From: Maratus speciosus
Taxonomy: Eukaryota > Arthropoda > Arachnida > Araneae > Salticidae
Length of the DNA: 64,000 bases
NCBI GenBank assembly: GCA_963932465.1
Contig: OZ010786.1
Coordinates: 274,382,411 to 274,446,410 of the forward strand
Reading direction: 5' to 3'
Part shown: positions 47,720-57,548 of the stretch, piece after piece
How the letters are laid out: every line of letters starts with the position of its first letter
Position numbering within the stretch: position 1 is the first letter of the stretch
Notes under the pieces: generated by a model
Databases searched by the model: none
What the model saw: the letters and a program-made list of their open reading frames with translations, nothing else
What the model was told of the DNA's origin: nothing
Position numbers and translations under genes: made by a program

Positions 47720-48786
47720 TAGGGATTGACCGAATAGCTGATTCGGTATTCGGTGGTTCGGCATGTAAACCGAATATTCGGCTTCGGCCGAATAATTGCA
47801 GATAAGTATTTTCTTAGAAGTAGAAGAATTCTCTTTTACTTAGCAGTAGAATAGGCTAAACAATGAGTTTCAATATTATGTGCATGAGTTCAGAGTTCAG
47901 CTGCACTACAAAAAACAAGTCAAAGGCCATTTTTTATTTAAAAAAAACTTTTTCCTTCCTAAAACAGCCTACATAGGTGCGAAATCAAAAGAACTGTCTA
48001 ACAGAGAAAAAAAAAGTAAGGAAGATGCGCATCTTTCCCTTATCATTTAATTTTATTTACTTCTATATTAGTTTTTTTTTTAATTTAAATTTATTTAATG
48101 TGTAGTTTCTTTAATATATACATCAAATAAGTATATCAGAGTTCATATCTGTATATCTAAGGCATATATTAAAGAAAATACACACATCAAATAAGTATAC
48201 CCCTATGCCAATCCTATAGCTTTTATAACCATTATATCAAAATCGCTCAAATTTCTTATCTTCACCACCACAATGTTAAAATATTAATCAAAATATTCTA
48301 TCAATAATTTGACAGAAAATAGTTAAATGTACAAATTGAGATAATACTTTTTGTATTTTGAGAACATCCCTATTCAATATGTTTATCATTAGAGTTAGAA
48401 TAATCAGTAAATCAGATTCATGACAACATTGTTTCTTATTATTTGAATGAACTTTTGTTTTTCTGACAATCCTTATCCATAATAATACCCTGTATAGTTT
48501 AATATTTTTCATAGGTTATTTTTGGGTATTGACTAGTGATAAAATAATAAAAAATAAGTGATGGGTTAATGAATTTGTGAGTGGAAAGAAGTCATTAAAT
48601 TTTTTTGTGTAATTAGATTTTAGAATAAAAATGTAACTGAATTAAATTATTGAAAATTCAATTTCAATTAAAGCTTATTAAAAAAGCTAATATATGCAAA
48701 AATGCGTATTAAAAAGTTTCAAGTATTCGGTTGCTGAATACCGAAGCTTCGGTATTCGGCAAAATTGCTGATTCGGTCAATCCCTA
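47720..48786. mobile_element. hAT-type MITE, TAGGGATTGACCGAAT termini, perfect 8-bp TSD
   Basis: Left TAGGGATTGACCGAATAGCT, right GCTGATTCGGTCAATCCCTA; identical 8-base flanks CATGTGAA (47712-47719, 48787-48794). Subterminal GAATATTCGGC / TATTCGG repeats on both sides. The interior is non-coding. Confidence 0.9.
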
Positions 48787-48794
48787 CATGTGAA

Positions 48795-49600
48795 CAGTAC
48801 ATATTTCATTCAGTTAATTTGAAATAAATTTAAAAAATTAACAATTGATGGTAGTACTAGTGCTTTTGGCTGAATTTTCAGAACAATAGGCCATTTTGAT
48901 TTCTGTTAGTTGTAATTTGTTTCGTTTAGAAGGTGTGAAATAAAAAAGTCTTCTAAGTTATTGAAGCAAAAATTCATTCAAGACATTTTTTAAAGAAGTA
49001 TATCAGAAGACTTGTATAAAACCAAAAACTCTGCAAATTAATTTAATGTTTAATAAAATAATGTGTTATATTATTTTGATGATATTAATTAAAAACAGTA
49101 GTTTTAAGGTAATTAACATTTAAATTAAAAATTAATTGATATTAATTAAAGAATAATTATTTTAGTTAAAAAAACAATAAAGCTAAAAATCCATGATAAG
49201 AAAAGGTGAATTCTTATCAATTATTTTGTCAATGCATTTAGAAACAGCCCACTCCTTAATATTGTAACGTCTTCGCACAAAATGCCAGTCACTCTGTTCA
49301 CAGAAATAATGTGGCATTGCTTCTGAAACAATTGAATCACATTTTTATAGGGAGAGATCTATTCATAGGTATCATCATTAAAGAGGCTGATGCAGGGATG
49401 AAAGTGCACTAAAGCCATTTTGGAGCAGCAAAAATCTGATTATTGTGTGATATATTTTGTTTCAATCTCCCCAACTCTAAATATGTATTCAATAGTTTAA
49501 AATCTCTTAATTTTATTTATGCAATCTTTATTTATAGTAATTTACATTTAATTTATTCATCCACTTTTCGTTTTGCTTCAGTCCGCTCTCAATTACAATT
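48795..49600. other. Intergenic/intronic; faint coding-like stretch on the minus strand
   Basis: The minus strand from about 49370 to 49215 is free of stops for ~45 codons in one frame, but no family was recognised. A TTTTGGAGCAGCAAAA unit at 49420 is shared with the left end of the element 31103-32794, and the preceding CAGGGATGAAAGTGCAC looks like a hAT-type tip without a found partner. Confidence 0.35.
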
Positions 49601-50225
49601 CTACATCGTATTTAATGTTTTTATCGCTCGTTCATTCTGAAAATCCTCCAGTTAGTTTTTTTTTGGCAATCAGCCAAATTGACCGTGGCTGAGTTTCTTC
49701 TCAATACAGATCCGGAGATCCTCTTTTCTCTCTCGATTGGGAGGCTGCGCCACTCAACCTTGGCGCGTTTTCTGTCTCTTTCTGTCTGCCAGATTGGCGT
49801 GCTTATCTCCGTGCGGCGAATGTTGAGAGGTTGCTTTTTCTCTCTCTCGATCGGCCGTTTCCGCGCGGGGGTCAAAAAAGTTAGTTCTAGTGATTGAAGT
49901 CATCGGTGCTGGTCGTTCGTTCGACTGGATTACTTGGAGATGTCTGCGCTGTCGGGATCACGTGTCCGATGGACCACACAAATTTTCAATAGCCACGTTT
50001 TTTTAAATAAATAACTACGTTTCTCTTCCCAAATGCTTTGTTTTCAAGCATGTTTTTTTACCGTCCTGTATTAATTCGACTTGCGATGAGCCAGCGTACA
50101 CATTCAAGACAGCACCCATTCTCCCTGCTCAACTTCAGAACTTATCAAGAATAAAGTGATGACATCTTTTCAAGTATTCATTGTCCTCTTATTTAATAAC
50201 TCCTGTGTCTTCTTTTCTTCGAACT
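49600..50225. other. GC-richer island of unknown nature
   Basis: Base composition rises sharply above the surroundings. Two imperfect copies of a block (CTCTCTCGATTGGGAGGCTGCG / CTCTCTCGATCGGCCGTTTCCG type) lie about 110 bases apart, followed by a GGGATCACGTGTCC E-box-like site and an AATAAAG with a TGTGTCTT-rich stretch at 50153-50215. It could be a promoter with first exon or a solo LTR; neither was shown. Open frames on both strands (49621-49897) overlap and are probably by-products of composition. Confidence 0.4.
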
Positions 50226-50832
50226 CAAGGTAAAACACATTTTAATAATTTATTTTTCTCAAGATGACGTTCCAGAGGCTGAAATTACGATCACGTGTCT
50301 TTTCTTTAAAATGTGACTAATGCAATAGAGTAATAAGCAAGAGCTTATAGTTTAATATTCCTTAATAACCTTAAAATTTAAACAGTGAAACAAACCACTT
50401 CACAATATATTTGGTGCCGTTTGAAGCCAGAGCACAATCAGTGCATGGTGCATCATCATTTTTTTCATCATTTAAACAGAATGCATCTTAAGTTTTTAAT
50501 CAAATAATGTTATTTTAAATAAAGTAGGAATATTTTGTACAGCTAAGAAGATTTATTTCCTTTTTTTAACTAAAATTAAGAAGGATGTAAAAAGATTAAA
50601 AAATTTGAAGATTTAAGCACATGGAACTTTAGTTTTTTACATGAAGTAAAGTACATTTTTTCAAGTAATTTCTTCAGTTTATCAAGATTGTATTTAACCT
50701 TTCCTGCCTTTTTTATGAAGAAAATGATAATTTTTGAAGATGTAATTTTTTTGAAGATATAGTTTTTTGAATATTCAGTATAATGCATTTTTATTTTTAA
50801 TTACTACATTTGAAGCATTAATTTCTAAAACC
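50226..50832. other. AT-rich DNA 5' of the non-LTR ORF1
   Basis: No gene recognised; may include the 5' UTR of the non-LTR retrotransposon whose ORF1 begins at 50833. Confidence 0.4.
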
Positions 50833-50916
50833 ATGGATAAAACTACTCAGTTAATAAATACCATAGGTGTATTTAGTACTGCACTTTCTGATTTCTTCAA
50901 CAATATTCCTAATACT
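50833..50916 (+). pseudogene. Non-LTR retrotransposon ORF1, first 28 codons (split)
   Basis: An ATG in fair context (ACCATGG) opens a frame of exactly 28 codons that is cut by the insertion at 50917. The frame continues in register after the right-hand target duplication at 61478 ('IKYILESHGDPIDF'), which shows that the element at 50917-61469 landed inside this gene. Confidence 0.7.
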
Positions 50917-51289
50917 AGGGGTGCACAACCTTTTTAAGAGAAGGGCCACTTTCAAAAATGTCTCGGTTGTTGAGGGCCACATCAGTCACGCGAAGAGAAT
51001 TCTATTTCGAGGAGTTGGGTGGGGGTGGGTTACCCCTCTAGGTTCCCCTACCCAGTCAACATATCCGATTCAGTTGGCAAATATATATTAACAGTTTACG
51101 TTTGTATATATAACAAGGATTAATTTGAAAGAGTGATAATATTCTTGCACTTTATTCGGGGGAGTAAATTTTGTTTTATTAAAAGTGCTAAAAAACAAAT
51201 ATATGCATGAAAATGGCTGGTGCCGAATAAAAATGCGAACTTTATGAACGAAGGGGGCAGGAAGAGCCGATCAACAAGGTTTGAGATTT

Positions 51290-51652
51290 TTCCGCGCCTG
51301 ATCGACAAAATAAGCAATTTTTCCGCGCTTGATCGACAAAATTGGTGATTTTGCCACACTGGATCGACGAAATTCGCTATCTTACTGCACCTGATTGACG
51401 AAATTCCTATTATTCTGCACCCGATCGACGATATTTGCGATTTTCCCGCACCTGATCAACAAAATGCGCAATTTTTTCGTGCCCGACAAACGAAGTTCGC
51501 GATTTTTCGGATCCCGATCGACAAAAACTCGTGATTTTTTAGTGCACGAACGAGGAAATGTCCGATTTTCCCACTCCTGACTGACGAGATTTGCGATTTT
51601 TTCGCGAACGATCAACGAAATTCGGGATTCTTAACTGACTCTGATGAAATTT
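51290..51652 (+). repeat. ~31-bp minisatellite, left of the copia insertion
   Basis: Units such as CCTGATCGACAAAATTGGTG and CCCGATCGACGATATTTGCG followed by ATTTTTCCGCA. The array is interrupted at 51653 and resumes at 59985 in the same orientation. Confidence 0.9.
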
Positions 51653-52612
51653 TGATGGAAATCATCAAACTTTATGGTTCTCATCGCCTCCCTTATCTAT
51701 TTATATCATCATTTCATTCCACTTACATCATTTTCTTTCTAAGTTCACATTCCATAAAGTTTCTTGTTTACTTTTATTTATTTCATTATAATATCAACAA
51801 TAGACATGAATTAACTTAAACTTACCTTTCCATATTGTTTTCTGTTAATATCCAGTTGATTTAAGTTTCTCTTTAATCTTTTGGTGATCGTATTAACTTC
51901 CGCCATTTTCCGTTTCATTACACTCATATTTTGTCATCCTACACCGGCAAAATCCGTTTTCAAACTAAGTTTAATTTTCCGTAGTTATATTTTCTCCGCT
52001 AGATGGCGACATTGCATATCGCTTCTTTAATCGATCTTTGCATCGAATCTCTGCTTGCATCGATTCGATGCCGCTTTCTGATTGGTCCGTTTGGCGGGCG
52101 TCGCTCCCAAATGATGTTTTCAATCCGAGCCATTTTAGATAAATACGCGATGCAAACACTGTAATGTTGCACTTTTTAGTCTTCCTAAATGGAAGTAATA
52201 TTTCACGAACTGGATAGAGGCTGGGACTCTATCCTGGAATGTACGTTTAGTGTACCTGTTATATTTATGTTTTTCTAGAATTTTAAATGCTTTTAAATAG
52301 TTTTTCATATGCAAATTAATTGTGCTTATTCATGTATCAAAGTCTTCATTCTTCGCGACTGTTGTTTATCAGAGAAGTTATAATGTGGATTATCATGCTG
52401 TCAACTCTTCAAGATATTTATTAAATAAACTGCCTTCTGTTTTTAAGTGAATTTGCCTTTGTGTTATTAAAGTTCTCCTTAAAGTTACACTCAAGACACG
52501 TCCATTCTTCCGTGAAATTTCATATCCAGCCTTTGCTTGCACGGCGTATTTCTGCTTATGTTAATGTACCATTTTAACGTATATAATTAATGAAATTATA
52601 TATCGCACGAGA
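51653..52612 (+). repeat. 5' LTR of the copia element (960 bp)
   Basis: Starts TGATGGAAATCATC and ends GCACGAGA, without a canonical CA end. An AATAAA polyadenylation signal is at 52424-52429. It is unusually long for copia and has a GC-rich central part (51960-52130) with, on the minus strand, a GACCAATCAG CCAAT-type box. Confidence 0.9.
51826..51927 (-). other. First-exon-like antisense segment inside the 5' LTR
   Basis: On the minus strand, ATGs at 51927, 51918 and 51906 (the last in context AAAATGGCGG) open a frame ending exactly at a consensus donor G|GTAAGT (51825-51821). From 51906 it codes 27 residues starting 'MAEVNTITKRLKRNLNQLD'. A GC-rich, CCAAT-containing stretch lies just upstream. 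I do not recognise the protein. The same segment is at 59198-59299 in the other LTR. It may be a transduced host first exon or an antisense transcript. Confidence 0.4.
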
Positions 52613-52614
52613 TG

Positions 52615-52625
52615 TGGTTATGGGC
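52615..52625 (+). other. Primer-binding site, initiator-tRNA-Met half-molecule type
   Basis: TGGTTATGGGC lies two bases after the 5' LTR. It is complementary to the anticodon-loop region of initiator tRNA-Met, as in Drosophila copia, which primes from an internally cut tRNA rather than from its 3' CCA end. Confidence 0.75.
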
Positions 52626-53137
52626 AACGAATGTCCGGAAGTTTGGATTGCCGAAAAACGTTCTTTCAAGTTAATTTGGAGACTTCAAGTTTATTTCAAA
52701 GGTGAACTTTAGTTATTTATTTTTGTTTTGCAATAGCCTGGACTCTTATATTTATTTAAAGAAGCAATGAATTATCCATTGAACTTTATTTTTTGATGAA
52801 CTTTACCTGAACTTTTATTTTTCCTGGTGAACTATTGTTTTTGACGAACTTTCTTTGATCTTTTTCGCCGTTTTTACGAACTTATACGTTTATTTACAGA
52901 TTTTTGTTGACTTTTTACATCATTTTTATTAACATTATTTTGCATATTTACCATACTTTATTTAAAATAGACTTTTATTTTGCTGATTTTGTAGAAGAAA
53001 AATATTTTTATTTGAAGATTATTACAGTTTATCTTGATTGAGTTTGACAGAAAATGAAGAAAGGGATGAAAATGTCGGGGGGGCGGTAGCAGTATTTTTG
53101 CTTGAAATTTCTTTTGGTTATTTTTAAATCTCCCAGG
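52626..53137 (+). other. Copia 5' leader
   Basis: About 510 bases of leader before the gag ATG, T-rich, with many TTTATT/GAACTTT phrases and short upstream ATGs; no coding signal. Confidence 0.6.
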
Positions 53138-54517
53138 ATGGCATCTAATGTAATTGATAAGTTAAATTCCAGGAATTATGCCACATGGAGTTCCGACATG
53201 AAATATCTTTTAATGGAAAAGGAATTGTGGGAGATTATTAGCTTGAAACAGACAGCACCAGAAATAAGTGTTACTGTTACTGCCGATGTTAGGAATTCTT
53301 TTATTGCCCGTGCTAACAAGGCTCAATCATTAATTTATTTGAATGTGGAAGCTGAATTCAAGAGAATTATAGATGATTGCTTAGATCCTGTAGAAGCATG
53401 GGAAAAGTTGAGAAAAAATTTTCACCCCGACACACGCGCCCATCATATGACTCTCTTTAACGAACTGATGGAAGGAAGAATCAGACATGGTGAGTCAGTA
53501 AATTTATTTGCTACCCGATTAAGGAAGATTTACATGGAAATTAAGCAGATTGATAAAAATTTTTCAGAAAATTATTTATGTTATCAGTTTTTACGTTTCT
53601 TACCCTCAAGCTATGACGTTATAGTACAGCAGTTATTAAGTAGGCCTGATGACACTTTTAAATTTGATTTGGTTGTTGATGAATTGATATCCGAGGAAAC
53701 TCGTCAACGTTTACGTGATAAAGATGGTGCTAAACAAGTAAACATTTCGAATCTACACCAATCTTCGAGTTTTTCTAAAAAGAGGTTTCGCTTTCGTAAA
53801 ACCAAGGGAAAGAAGTGCTGGAAATATGGTAAATTAGGCCATCTTCAGAAAAATTGTTTTTCAAGAAGACCAACCAGTCCCTACCATCAAAGAAATGTTT
53901 CTCCGGCTCCATCTTATCGACGTGATTACTCATCGGATAGATCCAGTTCTCCTCGTCATCGGTCTCGTGATAGATACTGCGGTGGCTCTTCAGATTCTAA
54001 TCAGCTAGCTGATGGTTCAGATTCCTATGAGTCCTCTTCCCCTGCTCCAAGAGACTCTCGACATCGAAGACAGACTCCTTGCCATGCCAGACGTCCATCT
54101 TCCAGTGTTTCTGATCGGAGGGATGGTGGTTCTCGCCGTGACTTATCAAACTCATCACGTAAGTCCAATTTATTTGTTTCTCACTCTAGCTTAAGTAATG
54201 TAGTGAAGGACGGTGATTGGGTATTTGATTCCGGTGCGAGCCATCATTTCTGCGGTAATATAAATTTATTTTCAAATTTTGAAGTTTTAAATGATGAGAT
54301 GTCTGTTGCAGTTAAAAATGTTTTGTTTCCCATTAAAGGGAGGGGTGATGTCAAACTACGTTTTGGTCAGAGGGTTTTTACTTTATGTAATGTTATGTAC
54401 TCTGATCAATTACGTAGGAATTTAGTCTCGGGGCCTCAATTGGACCTAAATGGTTTAAGCTTTTCTGGTTACAATGGTGAGGTGAAATTCTGCCGGGGGG
54501 GACGAGTACCTTTTTAG
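53138..54517 (+). CDS. Copia gag and protease
   Basis: The preferred start is the ATG at 53138 ('MASNVIDKLNSRNYATW', the usual copia gag opening), 12 codons inside the longest frame. The UBN2/gag domain covers about residues 1-200, then a basic Arg/Ser-rich linker. The zinc knuckle reads C-W-K-Y-G-K-L-G-H-L-Q-K-N-C: the second Cys is Tyr, so it is probably not functional. An Arg/Ser-rich region follows, then the aspartic protease motif 'WVFDSGASHHF' at about residue 360. The frame ends at 54517 because of one extra G in a run of seven (54495-54501); integrase follows in the +1 frame. Confidence 0.88.
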   Translation: MASNVIDKLNSRNYATWSSDMKYLLMEKELWEIISLKQTAPEISVTVTADVRNSFIARANKAQSLIYLNVEAEFKRIIDDCLDPVEAWEKLRKNFHPDTRAHHMTLFNELMEGRIRHGESVNLFATRLRKIYMEIKQIDKNFSENYLCYQFLRFLPSSYDVIVQQLLSRPDDTFKFDLVVDELISEETRQRLRDKDGAKQVNISNLHQSSSFSKKRFRFRKTKGKKCWKYGKLGHLQKNCFSRRPTSPYHQRNVSPAPSYRRDYSSDRSSSPRHRSRDRYCGGSSDSNQLADGSDSYESSSPAPRDSRHRRQTPCHARRPSSSVSDRRDGGSRRDLSNSSRKSNLFVSHSSLSNVVKDGDWVFDSGASHHFCGNINLFSNFEVLNDEMSVAVKNVLFPIKGRGDVKLRFGQRVFTLCNVMYSDQLRRNLVSGPQLDLNGLSFSGYNGEVKFCRGGRVPF

Positions 54518-55973
54518 TGCCTATCTTAAGAATAGGATTTATCGTTTATATCCAAAAATCCCTGTTTCTTCTTCTAAATCGGTCAAGTTTGAATCTCTTT
54601 CTACTAAGAAAGATGACATAATGTTACACTGGCATAAAAGATTTGGTCATGTTAGTCAGTCTCTGATAGCACATACTAGTCGTAGACAAGGTGTACGGGG
54701 GTTACCGATCTTAAAGGAAACTGATTTATTTTGTGAATCTTGCAAATTGGGTAAACTGAAAAGTGTGTCGCATAAGTATAGTAAAAATATACGTTCTAAC
54801 CATCCTTTAGAGCTGCTATATGCGGATTTGTGGGGCCCTTGTCGTGTCGAAGGTAGGAATGGAGAAAGATACTTTTTGTCTATTATTGATGATTTTTCCC
54901 GTCGTGTGTCTGTTTATCCTCTAAAAATGAAATCTGACACATTTGATGTTGTTAAGAGACATATCATAAGAGCAGAAACATATTTGAACCGAAAGGTCAA
55001 AAGTTTTAGAACAGACAACGGCGGGGAATTTGACAATATTTCCTTTAAAAATTTCTTCGATGACAGGGGTATACGTCATGAATTTACGAACGTATATACT
55101 CCACAACAAAATGGAGTTGCGGAGAGGTTCATGTTAACCGCAGCAGATGGTATGCGAACCCTCTTGATAGATAGTAACCTTGACCCTAGTTTTTGGCCCG
55201 AGGCCCTTAAGTATTTTGTCTACTCTTGGAATAGAGTGTGTCCTAAGTTGTTGGGGAAGACTCCTTTCGAGCTTTATGGAGGAAAGAAACCTTCAGTTCG
55301 CCATTTAAAGCCCTTTGGTATTGTTACATATGTCCGTATTCCTAGGCAAAGGACTTGGAAACTAGAGGCTAGAGCGAAGAAGGGTTTCCTAGTTGGATAT
55401 GCCTTTAGGACTAGGGGTTACAGAGTTTGGATTCCAGAATCTGACGAAATTATTGAATCTTCCAATGTTTCTTTTAACGAATCATGTTGTGGTCTTGAGC
55501 GCAGTGGAGCTGCACTGGGCTCCGAGGATTATACTCTCTTCTCTCCTCATGCTGAGGAGAATCGGGACAGAGTTGCTGAAGTTGTACCTGAGGATATCCC
55601 AGGTCCTTCCAACGGGTCTCTAGATTCCCCGCATGGGAGTGGGGAGGGTGAAGACTCGGGGTCCAGATGCACCACTCAACCCACTATTTCCCCTTTAAGG
55701 GATGTTAGTTGGGTTAGAAAGCCTTCTATTCGTAAGAAAGGTAATCGAGCTGACATCTATTATTATGAGTCAGGTAAGACCCGTTGCCTGAGATCCTTAA
55801 ATGATGTGAAGAAATATTGTGAGGAGAAACATATTAAGTTTCAGCCTGAACTTTTTGATTTTGCTGGAGCTAATCTTTATTCTGGCATCGTACCTGTTCC
55901 TAATAGTTCTTCGACATCTGATGACGAGGATGCTGATTCTATAGATTCAAATTTAGTTTATCCAAGAGCATGA
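54501..55973 (+). CDS. Copia GAG-pre-integrase and integrase
   Basis: Open from the G-run onward; the first ATG is at 54621. It opens with the gag-pre-integrase zinc-binding segment ('HWHKRFGHVS' ... 'CESCKLGK'), then the integrase core: 'YADLWGP' (first Asp), 'SFRTDNGGEF' (second Asp) and 'TPQQNGVAERF' (catalytic Glu), in the D,D-35-E arrangement. The C-terminal part has 'FGIVTYVRIP' and 'KGFLVGYAFRTRGYRVW', followed by a Ser/Pro/acidic linker. It ends at TGA 55971, followed by CTAG. Confidence 0.9.
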   Translation, partial: DEYLFSAYLKNRIYRLYPKIPVSSSKSVKFESLSTKKDDIMLHWHKRFGHVSQSLIAHTSRRQGVRGLPILKETDLFCESCKLGKLKSVSHKYSKNIRSNHPLELLYADLWGPCRVEGRNGERYFLSIIDDFSRRVSVYPLKMKSDTFDVVKRHIIRAETYLNRKVKSFRTDNGGEFDNISFKNFFDDRGIRHEFTNVYTPQQNGVAERFMLTAADGMRTLLIDSNLDPSFWPEALKYFVYSWNRVCPKLLGKTPFELYGGKKPSVRHLKPFGIVTYVRIPRQRTWKLEARAKKGFLVGYAFRTRGYRVWIPESDEIIESSNVSFNESCCGLERSGAALGSEDYTLFSPHAEENRDRVAEVVPEDIPGPSNGSLDSPHGSGEGEDSGSRCTTQPTISPLRDVSWVRKPSIRKKGNRADIYYYESGKTRCLRSLNDVKKYCEEKHIKFQPELFDFAGANLYSGIVPVPNSSSTSDDEDADSIDSNLVYPRA

Positions 55974-57548
55974 CTAGTACATCAAAACGACACTCCCAGA
56001 ACTTTTAAGCAGGCATGTAATTCAGCACAATGTTCGGTCTGGTGGAAAGCAATGGAGCTCGAAATACGGGTAATGCGAGAACGAGGGGTTTGGCACTTAG
56101 CGGAATTGCCGGTACATGTCACACCAGTTGGTTGCCGGTGGGTTTACACGACGAAACGGGATGAATTTGGACGGATCGCCAGGCACAAGGCTCGCCTTGT
56201 TGCCCAAGGTTTCAAACAAATTAAGGGCGAGTCTTATGATGAGACTTTTAGCCCAGTTGTTAATTTCGGCGTAATCCGATTCTTTTTCTCCCTTCTCGTT
56301 TCGTGTAGCGGGTGGTCGCACACTCAGTGTGACGTGACCTGCGCCTACCTGTACGCACCACTGAGTGAGGACGTGTACATGCTACAACCTCCCGGTTTCG
56401 TTGAGCCCGGGAAAGAGCACCTTTATTGCAAACTAGACCGGGCATTGTATGGATTACATCAGAGTGGAAGAGAGTGGTTTTTCGAAATCCATAAAGCATT
56501 AATTGAAATAGGTTTTAGAAAATTGGAATCATGTAACTGTGTTTATATTTTTAAATCTGGAATTGTACTTTTATTATATGTTGATGACATCGTGATTTTT
56601 GGTAGAACTCAGAAGCTGATTGACTGTATTTTGACCCGCATTAAATCTAAATTTGATGTTAAAGAGCTTGGTAGAACTAGGAAGTTATTGGGTGTTGAGT
56701 TCGAGGATACTCCATCCGGAGTTGTCATACATCAGTCAAATTACATTGAAGAAGTATGCAACAGATTTGATAAATTCAAAATACCTTTTTCTACCTTGCC
56801 TATCAGCAAAGGGGTTGTCTTTTCAAGGTCAAATTGTCCGGTTTCCAATCACGATGTTGAACAGATGTCACATTTTCCATACCGTAGTGTTCTGGGATGT
56901 CTTTCATTTATTGCAAATCGCACCCGTCCTGATATTTGCTATGCCGTAAACGTATTGAGTCAATTTCAGTCTAACCCTGGTATTGTTCACTGGGATGGTC
57001 TCTTGAGGCTGCTGGGATATGTTAGGTCTACAAAGAATTACAAGCTTAGACTCTCGTGCTATTCCAATAATTTAGTGGTTTATTCCGATGCCGACTTCGC
57101 GGCTAACCGCGATGACCGGACCTCGATCGGCGGCCAAATAGTCATGCTAGACGAAGCACCTGTCGACTGGCGCACTTTTAAAGAAAAGTGCGTCAGCTTA
57201 TCGACTATGGAGTCTGAATTCGTCGCAATGACTGAGGCCGTCAAGAACCTGGTCTGGTTTGACCGGATACGCCGCGAGTGTGTGCAGGAAGGAATTATTT
57301 CTGTACTTGGGGGGAAAGCTGTAATGAAGGCTGACAATCAGGCAGCGATTGATTTTATTAAGTCTCCAGTGGAGAATTATAAGTCAAAACATATTGATGT
57401 TAAGTTGTTCTTTATTAGAGATCTTTATTATAAGGATGAATTTTTATTGTCTCACGTGCGTAGCAGATCCAACTTGGCAGATATTTTTACCAAACCGTTG
57501 ACCAGAAATGAGGTTTTGAACTTCATTAAACTGCTGTTTAATGTGTAA
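55974..57548 (+). CDS. Copia reverse transcriptase and RNase H
   Basis: In the same frame as integrase, separated only by the TGA at 55971; the first internal ATG is 56052. RT shows 'WVYTTKRDEFGRIARHKARL', 'QCDVTCAYLYAPL', 'CKLDRALYGLHQSGREWF' and the catalytic 'LLLYVDDIVIFG'. RNase H follows with 'VYSDADFAANRDDRTSIGG', 'LSTMESEF', 'KADNQAAIDF', 'SKHIDVKLFFIRD' and 'NLADIFTKPL'. Key acidic residues are present, so the enzyme would look intact if translated. Confidence 0.92.
   Translation, partial: LVHQNDTPRTFKQACNSAQCSVWWKAMELEIRVMRERGVWHLAELPVHVTPVGCRWVYTTKRDEFGRIARHKARLVAQGFKQIKGESYDETFSPVVNFGVIRFFFSLLVSCSGWSHTQCDVTCAYLYAPLSEDVYMLQPPGFVEPGKEHLYCKLDRALYGLHQSGREWFFEIHKALIEIGFRKLESCNCVYIFKSGIVLLLYVDDIVIFGRTQKLIDCILTRIKSKFDVKELGRTRKLLGVEFEDTPSGVVIHQSNYIEEVCNRFDKFKIPFSTLPISKGVVFSRSNCPVSNHDVEQMSHFPYRSVLGCLSFIANRTRPDICYAVNVLSQFQSNPGIVHWDGLLRLLGYVRSTKNYKLRLSCYSNNLVVYSDADFAANRDDRTSIGGQIVMLDEAPVDWRTFKEKCVSLSTMESEFVAMTEAVKNLVWFDRIRRECVQEGIISVLGGKAVMKADNQAAIDFIKSPVENYKSKHIDVKLFFIRDLYYKDEFLLSHVRSRSNLADIFTKPLTRNEVLNFIKLLFNV

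Noticed and set aside
49621..49897. Overlapping 72-84-residue frames in the GC-rich island
   Set aside because: Both strands are open because stops are rare in GC-rich DNA; the peptides are low-complexity Arg/Ser-rich.
51826..51906. The LTR antisense exon as the missing first exon of MED9
   Set aside because: It ends in phase 0 whereas the MED9 exon needs two bases of a split codon, and it lacks the FLPLVH-type motif.
51971..52159. 62-residue minus-strand frame in each LTR (also 59343-59531)
   Set aside because: Present twice only because LTRs are duplicated; composition-driven and without recognisable domain, although the region itself is flagged for promoter-like content.
56097..57337. 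Minus-strand open frames opposite copia RT
   Set aside because: Antisense shadows; no domain.
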